Of a stretch of 64,000 nucleotides of DNA, positions 22,892 to 32,509 are shown piece by piece (position 1 is the first letter of the stretch; every line of letters starts with the position of its first letter). The translations under genes and the position numbers were made by a program. Location of the stretch: contig NC_085923.1 in assembly GCF_035222485.1 (NCBI RefSeq), forward strand, positions 3,720,001 to 3,784,000, written 5' to 3'. This stretch comes from Podospora pseudoanserina. Its lineage: Eukaryota; Ascomycota; Sordariomycetes; Sordariales; Podosporaceae. Under the pieces are notes generated by a model. That model was not told the DNA's origin. It searched no databases and worked only from the letters and a program-made list of their open reading frames with translations.

Positions 22892-23269
22892 CTAAAATGC
22901 CAAGTCGGGATCAAACTCTGTGGTACCATCACGCTTTTTGCTTCTCTTGAAGGCAAGGTCCGGGTCAAATTCGGTAGTCCCATCACGGCGATTCTTCTTG
23001 AAGGCAAGGTCTGGGTCAAACTCCGTTGTCCCATCGCGCTTTTCCTTTCTGAACGCTAAGTCGGGATCGAACTCAGTAGTTCCATCACGACGATCAACTT
23101 CGACAGGCGGAGTGAGCATCACGGCTCGGCCTGATGCAGAGATGCCTCTGTCAACAACTGCAATCTCAGGAAAGCGACATTCCCTTTGGGGCAAGTACTT
23201 ACGTGGAGCCATTGGTGATGCTGCTGCCACCGATATGAGCAACGCGGCTAGGAGATTTGATGATTTCAT
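22892..23269 (-). CDS. Kexin-processed repeat peptide precursor (RiPP precursor, dikaritin-like)
   Basis: Read without an intron, the product is 125 residues. A signal peptide (about 1-18) leads to a short spacer, then four identical copies of DGTTEFDPDLAF at 62-73, 79-90, 96-107 and 114-125. The last ends at the stop. Each copy follows a dibasic kexin site (RR, KR, RR, KR), and the linkers are short and Lys/Arg-rich, such as RKEKR and KKNRR. This is the layout of ustiloxin-, phomopsin- and epichloecyclin-type precursors, cleaved in the Golgi and then cyclised by UstYa-family oxidases. A perfect GTAAGT donor and CAG acceptor inside codons for residues 23-38 suggest a 45-nt in-frame intron, which would give 110 residues without touching the repeats. 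The core peptide is not one I recognise. Two UstYa-like genes lie just across the divergent promoter. Confidence 0.88.
   Translation of the reverse strand: MKSSNLLAALLISVAAASPMAPRKYLPQRECRFPEIAVVDRGISASGRAVMLTPPVEVDRRDGTTEFDPDLAFRKEKRDGTTEFDPDLAFKKNRRDGTTEFDPDLAFKRSKKRDGTTEFDPDLAF
22895..23086 (-). repeat. Four coding tandem repeats of the 12-residue core plus linkers
   Basis: The four copies are identical in protein but differ at synonymous third positions in ten of twelve codons. The linkers, by contrast, vary in length (three to six residues between core copies) and in composition. Confidence 0.92.
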
Positions 23270-24012
23270 GTCGAATAGGTAAAACCGTGGATGTAAGTAA
23301 GTATGCGGTGGAGTATCGGTAGTTGCAGAGTCTTCAGCAGCTCAACATGAAGACGGGAATACGGATGGTGGAGTCTATATACCCGTCGACCTGGACAGTT
23401 AGCATAGCCGCCTCTCAAACGCAGTCATGAGGCCTGAGTCATGGAGGCTGTGGGATACTCGCCGAGTTGCCGAATGGTTGCTCCTGTGTAGGTTTCTTGC
23501 CCAGTTCCCGGCTTTCCCACGTACGTTAGGCTCCCCAATTACCTACATCACACCTATAGTACCCGTATGGTACTCGGGGACTGTCATCATCGGCGCGGCA
23601 CAGCGCACAGGATGTAACGAATATGGCCATCAATCGGAGCAAACGAGACACCACGAAGGGCAGGAGAAGACTTGTGCCTCACTTAATATCAAGGTAGCAT
23701 CGATAGTGGCGGGTAAGATGCCTCACTATTGGCTGCCAGGACCACCACGGTAAGGCTCGTAAGTTGCCCCCGACACAACAGATCCTACATGTGAAACCTA
23801 GGCAGTTCCAACAACACAAATTTTCAAACATCGACAAGCAGATCCAACGGGCCGATTGCTGCTTGGCAGTTAGAAATGAGACAATTCCCCAGAGGTTGGT
23901 CATGATGTTGCAGGCGGGTTCCATTCGCCACTCTTCACTCCCCTTCAAACCTCATTCTCATAACCTGTGAAAGTTGTAGGCTCTACCATTCTCCAGCTAT
24001 CAAACCCAAACA
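23270..24012. other. Divergent promoter of the peptide precursor and first UstYa gene
   Basis: About 740 bp separate the oppositely transcribed precursor and oxidase genes, an arrangement that permits shared control. No gene is supported here, and I identify no transcription-factor site with confidence. Confidence 0.5.
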
Positions 24013-24895
24013 ATGACCACCGACAAGCACGAACAACGCCCTTTTCTCGCTGACGACAGTCAAGAGATCCGGAATGCCGGGTATTCACGTCACCCGATTA
24101 TTAGCCAAAGAACACTACTTTTGGCATCCGCGATCAGTAATGTAGTTCTTCTCGTGATCTCTGCTCTTCTTAGCGGGACAGTCTTTTCTGTCCTCGGTCA
24201 CGCCCAGAAGAAAGCTCAGTTACCCGACCCATACTGTACGTTTTGCTTCTCTTTCTATTGTTCCCCTTGCCCTTGACATTGACGATTGGTTACTCTCCCT
24301 CTCGCAGCTCCCGCGAACTCCATCGTTGAATTCGAGTATCGAGGCGTTATTCGCAATGACTCCCGCTTTATCGGGCGCCCAACGCAGGAATGGGACAAGT
24401 CGATGCACGACCTCATGGCTGGGACTTTGATCAGAATCTCACATGAGGAACTCCAGTTGGCCGGGACGGACTCAATTCCACTTAGAGATGGCGGCTATGC
24501 TGCTGGCTTGGGTGTGGCACACAACCTCCACTGCGTCAAGAAGATAAAACAGTTCCTATATCGAGAACACCTTTACCCAGACCTGCATACAGGTAGTCAA
24601 AGGTTTGAAGACCTTCAAACGCATGCGGGTATGTTGCTGTACTTTCTTTCCTACCTACATGAATGGAGGCGAGTAGTGACTTATTGCGATAGATCATTGT
24701 CTTGATTTCATCCGTCAAGGCATCATGTGCCATCTAGATTACTCGCTGTACACAGTGTACTGGGGAGAGCGGAAAGACATCCCAACACATCATGATCCGC
24801 CAGTGCAAAAGTGTGTGAACTGGGAGAAACTTCATAATTGGATGCAAGAAAGATCAGCCAACACAGATATGCTGGTACGGCCTTGGATAGAATAG
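24013..24895 (+). CDS. UstYa-like oxidase (DUF3328), first copy
   Basis: Exons 24013-24235, 24308-24628 and 24693-24895 give 248 residues. A cytosolic N-terminus is followed by one transmembrane helix (about 37-61), so the catalytic part is lumenal. Both hallmark metal-binding motifs are present: HNLHC at 145-149 (HxxHC) and DHCLDFIRQ at 182-190, the second formed across the last splice site. UstYa proteins catalyse oxidative macrocyclisation, or other oxidations, of kexin-released peptides in the secretory pathway. The core-repeat precursor is the immediate divergent neighbour, which makes it the natural substrate. Intron phases match those expected for the family. Confidence 0.92.
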
Positions 24896-25455
24896 ACTTA
24901 GATATGGGGAATCACATACAAAACAAATATATCTGCAGACTATTCTTCTTACCTGCAAATTGTCAAAGTTTTGGGTGTTGCTAGTGTCCCAGGTAGCTCA
25001 TGGGTTTGAAGACAGCCCTTCCGCAGCCATTGTTTGACGACCGGATGACGCGTCTCAGTTCTGTCTGCCGGATGAACCGCGAATTGGGGGCTGTGACATG
25101 TACTGATATAGTGGTCATGCAAAATACTTGGACTGTGCCCGACCACGGCGTTAAGGATCGATGTTGGTTGCCTGGTTTAGATAGCGAGAAAGCCAATCAC
25201 ACCACGGGAGTCAGGGCGGGAAGAGACCGCTCGGCGAGGGCCGGAAAGGGGAAGGAGTAAGATGTTGCAGATCACTCATCTGTTGCTGGTTACATCAGGA
25301 CGTGTTTGTGATGGGTGACTTGATCAGATGCGATTGGAAAAGGCGGCCCATTTTGCAGATAAATAAACTTTTCTTGTCTCGTTGACTAAGGTAGGTACTC
25401 GAGCTGTTTTTGACACACATTATCAACCTACTTACAACCAGTCGACCACCTGAAG
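24896..25455. other. Intergenic region
   Basis: About 560 bp between the two UstYa genes. Nothing coding is supported; it contains GGTAGGTACTCG near 25392 ahead of the second gene. Confidence 0.5.
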
Positions 25456-26527
25456 ATGGCTTCACAAGATGAGCAAGATCCATTTATTGCCAAAGGCTTT
25501 GATTCGGAAGACGACCTGAAATATGCATCACGGCCAAAACAACATCCCAAAACCCATCTCATCATATTCATTTCCCAAATTTTGTTTTTTCTGCTCAACA
25601 TCACTCTTTTCATGACTACCAAGGCATCCAATACAGACTGCACATCCTGTGGTGCGTTGAATCAGAACCTTTATCACAGCCCTTATTGTGAGTTGCTACC
25701 TTATCTACCCATCCGCGAGAAGAGCCCTTCAGAGAGCTAACCTGATGGGAAATTTGTAAGCCCCTGCACACTCAGCAATACGGTATAAGGTCTCCCAAGA
25801 CAAGTATGAAGAGGGCCCAAGCCCATTTTCAGGAGTGCCTCGCCTCGAGCTGGATGAAGCCTGGTCAAAGTTGCTACGCTGTACGTTGGACGTCCCCACC
25901 TTGATTGCTTCCACTGATGTGCGTGTCAAGCCTCGATGATTCGATTATCGGCGGACGAAATGAGAAAGATGAACAAAACCTCTGTGACGCTCAAAGATGG
26001 ATCTGGATATGTTGGATACCTTGAAGCAATTCATATGCTACATTGCGTGGTAAGTCGCTTTCCTCGGATTCATGGGCCGTTGTTTTAGGTATCATCATGC
26101 TGAAAGTCTTAGAAACGAATGCATCAAGCCCAATATCCCGAACACTACCCCAAGCTCCAGGCAGAAGATGCCTTTTCGACCCATCATTGGGGTAGGTTTC
26201 CGTTTCAAGCTGCCCGGAAACATAAACTTATCATACTAACTTCGTCGACTCCTGTTTCAAGATCATTGCCTCGAAGTATTGCGTAAGGGAATCATGTGCA
26301 ACGCCGATACCACAATAAACACGTATTTGTGGCAAAGGGACTCGCATGGTAAGTTGATGATAAAAGGGAATAGGACAGGACCAAGAAAATGCACCGACTG
26401 GGACAAACTGCAAGAGTGGGCGGAAGACAGGACAATATATGGGAGTGACAGGGATCGGTTTCTTGAGAGTCTAGTAAGCCCCTCTGAGCACGGAGGGGGT
26501 TTAGGGCCCCTTGAACTTGGTACGTAG
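25456..26527 (+). CDS. UstYa-like oxidase (DUF3328), second copy
   Basis: Exons 25456-25687, 25761-25880, 25931-26049, 26113-26191 and 26262-26527 give 271 residues. The transmembrane helix is around 34-53 (LIIFISQILFFLLNITLF). HMLHC is at 152-156 just before a splice junction, and DHCLEVLRKGIMC follows from 184. It differs strongly from the first copy and has two extra introns, so this is not a recent tandem duplication. Two different UstYa proteins acting on one precursor are usual in ustiloxin-type pathways, where each may make a different bond. It ends with a short Gly-rich tail. Confidence 0.9.
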
Positions 26528-27301
26528 CTGCATATCTGTCTGTTATTTTGAGGGGTTTAGGCTTCAATTCACGCCATCCGGCAATTCGTACCCAGCTCTT
26601 TCACCAGGAAGCGTAGAATGCTACCTTCATATCAAATACCGGTTTTACCTGCGTTTGCCAGTCGGATGAGCACCCGTCCGCAGTCAAGCGGCGCAGACAC
26701 GGGACCGAGTGTGCTGAACCTGCGACGACAGGAATCCTTCCAATTCATGATATTGTCCGATGGACGTGACACAAGAGACGCCTTGACGAGATTCTTACCT
26801 AAACAGTAAGGTGCCACGGCTCCTTTTACGGCTCTTTCGCATAAATCCTAGTCCATGAACCTGCGGCGGCATATTGAAAGGATTCTGGAGCCACACCCAA
26901 CCGGCCCGTTCCTCTTCTTTAGGGTCGGCTCGTTGGGTCATATTTCCGAGTTTACTGGCATACTGTGTTACACGATTCCCTTGGACGGTTGTTCATGGTC
27001 CTCGCGATTATGCGCTGCTGGGGGAGAGCGAGGCATGATATTGATAAGCGGGTCGACTTCCCCGAAGGGAATGGATCTGCAACTTTCGCCATAGGGCTGT
27101 ACGGGCACGGCGTAGAAATGTGTTGAGTGAGAGCCAGCTTGCTGGTCATTGTCAGTGCTGTCTGAGCAGGCAGTACCTTAGCTACCTGCCGCCCCCGAGA
27201 ATCGCTTTTTGTCTTCTCCATGATTTTCATCAGGTCATCTTGCCTTTCATGCTTCCCTTCAACTCTGGTAGTTGTTATACCATCTTACCACTTTCCTAGC
27301 T
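26528..27301. other. Intergenic region
   Basis: About 770 bp with no supported gene between the second UstYa gene and the receptor-like gene. Confidence 0.5.
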
Positions 27302-28763
27302 ATGGCCACCTATGTCACCGAGCAGAGTACAACTGCGATTGGGGTTCTTTTCCCCACGCTAGCGATAATATTGCTAGGTATTCGTACCTATGGGCTTTTT
27401 CGGCATTACTCTCGACGTGATATCGGTATCGATGATGTCCTGATTGTACCGGCGGCGGTATGTTGTGACCCTTTGGAGACTTCTATAGACTTGCGATAAG
27501 CTAAGCAACAGCTCCCATAGTTTCTCACGGTTACATCTGGCGTTGCGATGGCGATAGGGGCACAAATGCACATCATCGGTGGCCATTCCCTTGACGGCTC
27601 ATGGGGGCCTGAAGATAACGTCAAGCTTGGAAAGGTCGGTTCGCTACACCTGGACCATAGCATCACCGCGCGGAAAGGCTGACTAGGTTCAAGTTCGAGT
27701 ACGCCTTCTGGATGGGCCATATTCTCGCCATCGGCTTCATCAAACTTACCCTGCTCTTCTTCTTCCGGGGTTTGTTTAAGGGTACCTACCGAGACGAACT
27801 TTTCATGCCGGACCCAAGATCGTTGACTAACGCAAATTTGCGCAGGCCGGGCCGAACGAACAGCATTTGACTACTCAAACTGGACACTCATTGTCCTTGT
27901 AATACTCTGGACAGTCTTGTTTCTCTTTCTCGAGATATTTGCCTGCGGGCTAAGGCCAGAGTCCGGATGGGAAAGCTTCGAGTCTTTGAGAACCAAGTGC
28001 ATGGACACCTTCGGCATGCTAACCGGTTGTTCCGTCTTTAGCTGGGTGCTGGACCTGGCTATCTTTATCGAGCCGTTGATCATGGTACGGCTTTGCCCCA
28101 ACCTTTCCAACCCATGTTGACGCGGAGAACTGACAAGGTCCAGATCCGGACGCTGAACATGAGTCTAAAGCGGAAAGTGCAGGCGTCGATTGTTTTTCTT
28201 TTCAGTGGCTTGTACGTGACCCCCTACCCACCAACATTTACTCAGTCAATCCTAACCAAATTCTAGTGCCGTAATTGCTGGACTCTTGCGGATGATTCCC
28301 TGGATTCAGATCTACATGCAAGATGTCAGGAATCCCACCATCAGAATCCTTGCTGACGATTTGCCGGTGACTGATCAAGAAGGTGAGTCCCTCCTACCTC
28401 CTCAACATCTGGGAGACTACCTGACCTGATTGTGTGCAAAAAGGGGTTGTATCAATTGTTCTGTTCTGGACATACATGGAAATTGGCGTCGGATTCATTG
28501 TCTCCTGCGTACCCCGAAGCGCTTGGATCTGGGACAAGCTCCCATCTCTCACGCCCTTGCTATCCAAGATGTCGCGATCTTTTACTTCAGTCGCATCCCG
28601 CTCATCGACTACCAAAACAGGCACGACTGACCATGATAGCGAACGGAAAGCTCAAGGGATGCATTCCGAGCTTCACTCACAGAGATCACTCGTCTATATG
28701 AAGGGCACTTCAATCGGTAGCCGGAGATCATCCGAGAACCTTGAATTGGGAATCATGCCATAG
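27302..28763 (+). CDS. Pth11-like seven-transmembrane (fungal rhodopsin-domain) protein
   Basis: Seven exons (27302-27457, 27521-27634, 27694-27781, 27846-28084, 28144-28211, 28267-28382, 28444-28763) give 366 residues. The pattern is of fungal integral membrane proteins with the rhodopsin domain (PF20684). TM helices include AIGVLFPTLAIILLGI, YAFWMGHILAIGFIKLTLLFF, WTLIVLVILWTVLFLFLEIF and VVSIVLFWTYMEIGVGFIV. The family hallmarks RTYGLF, GIDDVLI, the TM5-linked VQASIVFLFS, and an aromatic-rich last helix before a Ser-rich cytosolic tail are visible. No N-terminal CFEM domain is present. Such proteins are thought to sense surface or chemical cues, but the ligand is unknown. It could sense a cluster product, or simply be a neighbour. 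Confidence 0.85.
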
Positions 28764-29381
28764 GGAAAACAGCGCGATGTTGATGGCGTTGCCCACCTCA
28801 TGTTTTGGAATTGCCAGTCTGGGGTTCAGGGGTTCAGGGGTTCAGGGGTACTTAACTTGATGTGAGCAAACACCCCAAAAGGCTTGGGGCCATGCCAAAG
28901 TTATCGCAATTTACAACATGCCCAATCTGCTGCAAGGCCACTATGACTCCGGCATGTTATTGGCCCAAGAAATGCAAATTGCCAGGAAACGTGGTGGCTT
29001 GCAAATCCCGATGCTCATCCTTTAGGCTGAACGTCGGACCCGGCGCCCAATGATCCCATGCCCCGGCACCTAAGCCATACAGTATGCAGGGTCAGCAGGG
29101 CGTGAGCCTCGTATAAAAGCACTATCAGGCCCAAATATCCTCAATAACGGCAAATGGGATCTGCTATTGTGGAGGAATTCCCATCTGCCCACTCTCGAGT
29201 TTGCCCATCATGCTCGGCACACTTTCTGTCCCGCGAGAATCTGGCCGCCTCAAGCCAGGCTAGATTGTACGAACTCCGAAATGTACATTATGCTGCTAGC
29301 ACCGTGGCCAGAAACCAACCTTTCAGACGGTGGTTCTTTAGAGGCCTTTTGCAAGTTTCCCAGCATTGCAACTTCGACGCC
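28764..29381. other. Intergenic region
   Basis: About 620 bp with a short tandem repeat and the protease promoter. The protease frame stays open for about 75 codons upstream of the chosen ATG, but that part has no signal-peptide or protease character. Confidence 0.5.
28821..28848. repeat. Short tandem repeat, unit GGGGTTCA
   Basis: Three perfect copies plus a partial fourth, in the 3' flank of the receptor-like gene. Confidence 0.9.
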
Positions 29382-30868
29382 ATGAAATCCTCTCTTCTCG
29401 CATTCCTCGCAGTGGGCGTCGCGCACTCGGCCGGCCGGCTGCTCCACGCTACTCGACATGGACTTGTACCAGATACTGTCACGTCCAATGTCATCCCCAT
29501 GCGCAAGCACATTGTGCCTTCTTCCCAACACCGCTCCAGTGTCGTGAAACCCGTATACCGCAGGACAGCAGACGTGAACCACCCGGCCAACTTGACCAAC
29601 GTGCACGATGTCTATTACATCGTCGATATCATTGTTGGGAACCAGACTCTCGCTGTCAGTGTTGACACAGGATCAAGCGACACATGGTTTGTGTCGGACT
29701 ATTTTGAGTGCATCAGGTTCTGGTGGCAGGGTCCAGAATATGTATGTATACTCCCTAGTTTGCCAAGTAGTGGCTTGTAGGTATTGGCCGTACAGCTAAT
29801 CTTTGTTGTTTATTTGCAGAAACCAAACTGTGGACTAGCAGACGGCTTTACGGGCAACCTGTCGGGCGGAGTCCTGGACAACCCACCATTTGTCCGATCC
29901 TACATGGATACCACGTTTGTTTCGGGCTATTACGGGTTCGAAGATGTCACTGTTGGATCAATCACAGCCAAAAACCAACGCGTTGGAGTCGTCAATTACA
30001 CGTTTTGGGCGGGCGATGGCCTTACCTCGGGTCTTTTGGGGCTGGGGTATCCCTTCATGACGAGCCTGGACGGGGCAGAGCAAAACCAGGCACCATATGA
30101 CCCCGTTTTCACGACCATGTGGAAGAACAAGCTGATTGATCCTCTGTTCAGCATTGCGCTTTCCAGGGAGAGTGGGGACCAAGGCGAGCCGGATGGGGAG
30201 GTCAGGACGCCAGAAGGGTCCTACTTGGCACTAGGTGGTCTGCCACCCGTGGAGGTGGATGAGGAGAGCTGGGCGAGGACAAAGATTCACGGTGTTGACG
30301 CTATCCCCGAGTGGATGTTTGAGCAATCAGACCTGGGTTTATACATTATTAAGCCCGACTCGTGGGTATACGGACGCGAAACGGAGGATGTCACGCCGGC
30401 TGAGGCAGATCAGGGCGCTGTCACGACACATGGGCTGACAACAAACACTACCCAGTTTCCCGTTCTGATTGATGTGGGGGCTACACTCAGCTTGCTTCCT
30501 AAGGGTGAGTCTGCATATTGTAAAAGCAAGACAAGCTAACTGACAAGTTTATAGGTCTGGTTCAGAAGCTGTACGCGGCGTTTGATCCTCCCGCCAAATA
30601 CCTGAGCACCAACGGCCTGTTCTTTGCCCTGTGCAATGCCACCATCCCCAAATTCGGTGTCAACATTGGCGAAAACACTTTCTACTTTGCGCCTGAGGAC
30701 CTGCTGCGTCAGACGGCTCGTGATCCATCTGGGGAATATTGTCGAATTGGGGTCACGGACGTGAATGGGGGCCCCTATGTCTTGGGCGTGTCATTCTTGT
30801 CAAGCGTGGTCGCCGTTTTTGACATTGAAAATACCGAGATGAGGTTTGCTTCAAGGACAAAGTATTGA
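29382..30868 (+). CDS. Secreted pepsin-like aspartyl protease (family A1) with altered second motif
   Basis: Exons 29382-29741, 29820-30504 and 30555-30868 give 452 residues. A signal peptide (about 1-17) and a basic propeptide-like stretch precede the first catalytic motif VDTGSSDTW with Asp95. The flap-region pattern YGFEDVTVG and GLLGLGYP follow. The second active-site loop reads VLIDVGATLSLLP with Asp338, so the catalytic Asp is kept but the family's DTG/DSG is DVG and the next Thr is Ala. A typical A1 C-terminus (YVLGVSFLSSVVAVFDIENTEM) ends the protein. It could be a yapsin- or CnaA-like extracellular protease with reduced or altered activity. Its place beside the RiPP genes may be chance, as UstYa-type precursors are normally cut by kexin. 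Confidence 0.9.
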
Positions 30869-30934
30869 GCAAGTAGAAGTGCAGATTTGTTTTTAAGTAG
30901 TTGTAAACCTCCGCAGCCTTCCTGGCTGTCACTG

Positions 30935-31645
30935 TTATTCCATCCTCTTTACTTGATAATCTGCGTCCGGATGAACAGTTGGCTCCACAAGGTCCTTCCT
31001 GATTTCTCTCTTCCGTCTCCAGTCCACGGCCTGGCCAACAAACTTTTGATCTCTCTCGTCCATCTTCTTCTCCAAATCGGGCACCTGGTCGAAAGAGGTA
31101 ATACTTGTCATCAGCTGCGGTGCCCCCATGGGCAACCTGTCCCCTCTGTCAACCTGCCAGAGATGATAGACCTTGCCATAAAGCTCGATTACTTCCTTCA
31201 TCTCTTCGGTCTCAGCCTTTTCCCAGGCGGCTGTAGGAACGGCGGAGTTGGGCTGTGGCATGACAAGCATGCCGGACTTGACTTCAAAGACGTGCGAGTG
31301 CCAAAGTCGGCGCTCCTCCTGAGGTAGGGTTTCGTATAAATGAGGCTTGATCATGTACTCGACTCCAATGAGACGGGCGCCTGGATCGGGTGAGTCGTAG
31401 AGCAGGCACTGGCGAACATCCTCTGTTAGGTGACCGCAGTAGTGGTTTGCCTCTACTACCCGTGTTGGGTCAGAGGCATAGACGTGGAAGGCGTTGAGGT
31501 GGGCGCAGATGTTCTTGGTGGGAGTGAAATCTTGGGTCAGGGCGGCGCCGGTTTCGAGGATGGTGGACTTGGTGCTTCTCTCCTGGCCAGGAACATGATG
31601 GCATTCCTTGGCAGAGCGATCTTTAGTGTGAAAAAGAGCTGACAT
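30935..31645 (-). CDS. DUF1264 / oil-body-associated (OBAP) family protein
   Basis: A single exon of 236 residues starting at MSALFHTKD; an ATG 51 nt upstream is less likely. The conserved parts are [46 protein letters not shown] and [15 protein letters not shown], which mark the DUF1264/OBAP family (PF06884). Plant members associate with seed oil bodies; fungal members are widespread and uncharacterised. No signal peptide or transmembrane segment is seen. It is convergent with the protease gene, 66 bp apart. Confidence 0.85.
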   Translation of the reverse strand: MSALFHTKDRSAKECHHVPGQERSTKSTILETGAALTQDFTPTKNICAHLNAFHVYASDPTRVVEANHYCGHLTEDVRQCLLYDSPDPGARLIGVEYMIKPHLYETLPQEERRLWHSHVFEVKSGMLVMPQPNSAVPTAAWEKAETEEMKEVIELYGKVYHLWQVDRGDRLPMGAPQLMTSITSFDQVPDLEKKMDERDQKFVGQAVDWRRKREIRKDLVEPTVHPDADYQVKRME

Positions 31646-32509
31646 TGTGATGGTGGATTTGTATGTTTTCTTTTGGTGTATCTTATGAAGTATCACGATG
31701 TTCGTGGGCAGAAAAAGGTTGGACGAACCTGCAAGAGAAGAGATGGTCTAATCAGATGCGGTGACGTCACCGTGATGCCGACACTCTTAGTGAAGCCTCA
31801 GCTCTTGTATTTTGCGGAGTACACTACCTATTTTCCGCTATTTCCTTCTGGCCAACAGACAGCTTGCCTGTGGGACAAAAAGCGGAGGGTCACCCCCGAC
31901 AACCACCCGGCAGAGCAAACTTGGGAAGATATCTGCTCAGAACAGCCACCGACAGTAGCGGGAGCATCGAATCTCTTCTTTCCCTTTGCACCGCCATTGC
32001 GCACGCGACACGACAGCAGTGTAGAGATGCGGCACGGCCACCAGCTCGCCAATGGAAGCCGCAGCAGCCCGCGAATGCATGCGGGCTTCAAACAGCTTTG
32101 CATCAAGAAGCCACAGTTCGAAGCACAGCGACTGGCGGCTGCGTCGTCAGGCTCTCTGGGAGCGGCGCAGCGTTGACAGCTTGGCGTGTCCATCGTCGCA
32201 CTAGCCCATTCTCCCAGCCACGACCGCTCCCATTGGCTGCCTTGCTCTGAACCCGGGGCGGCCCATTGCATCGAGGCCTGTCCCATCGCGGACGGCAGCT
32301 CGGCGCCTCAATTCGTTCTCTGCACAACTATTTTTCAGTCCACGCCATCAACTTGTTCTTCGACATCCACCCTGCCATGTCTTGACACCTCCCTCTCCAC
32401 AAGTCGAACCCGGCCCCCGACGATTGCTTCTCATCTCGGGGCACGTGCTGCTGACGAGATCCCTTTCCTCCCCGAACCCCCCGGGCCTCTTCGCCACGAG
32501 ACCGCCAAC
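31646..32509. other. Divergent promoter region
   Basis: About 860 bp between the DUF1264 gene and the modin-like gene, both transcribed away from it. It is CT-rich next to the modin start, as fungal leaders often are. The modin frame stays open upstream of its ATG but looks like leader. Confidence 0.5.

Noticed and set aside
28821-28848. CRISPR-like array
   Set aside because: Only three direct 8-base copies without spacers, and a eukaryotic context.
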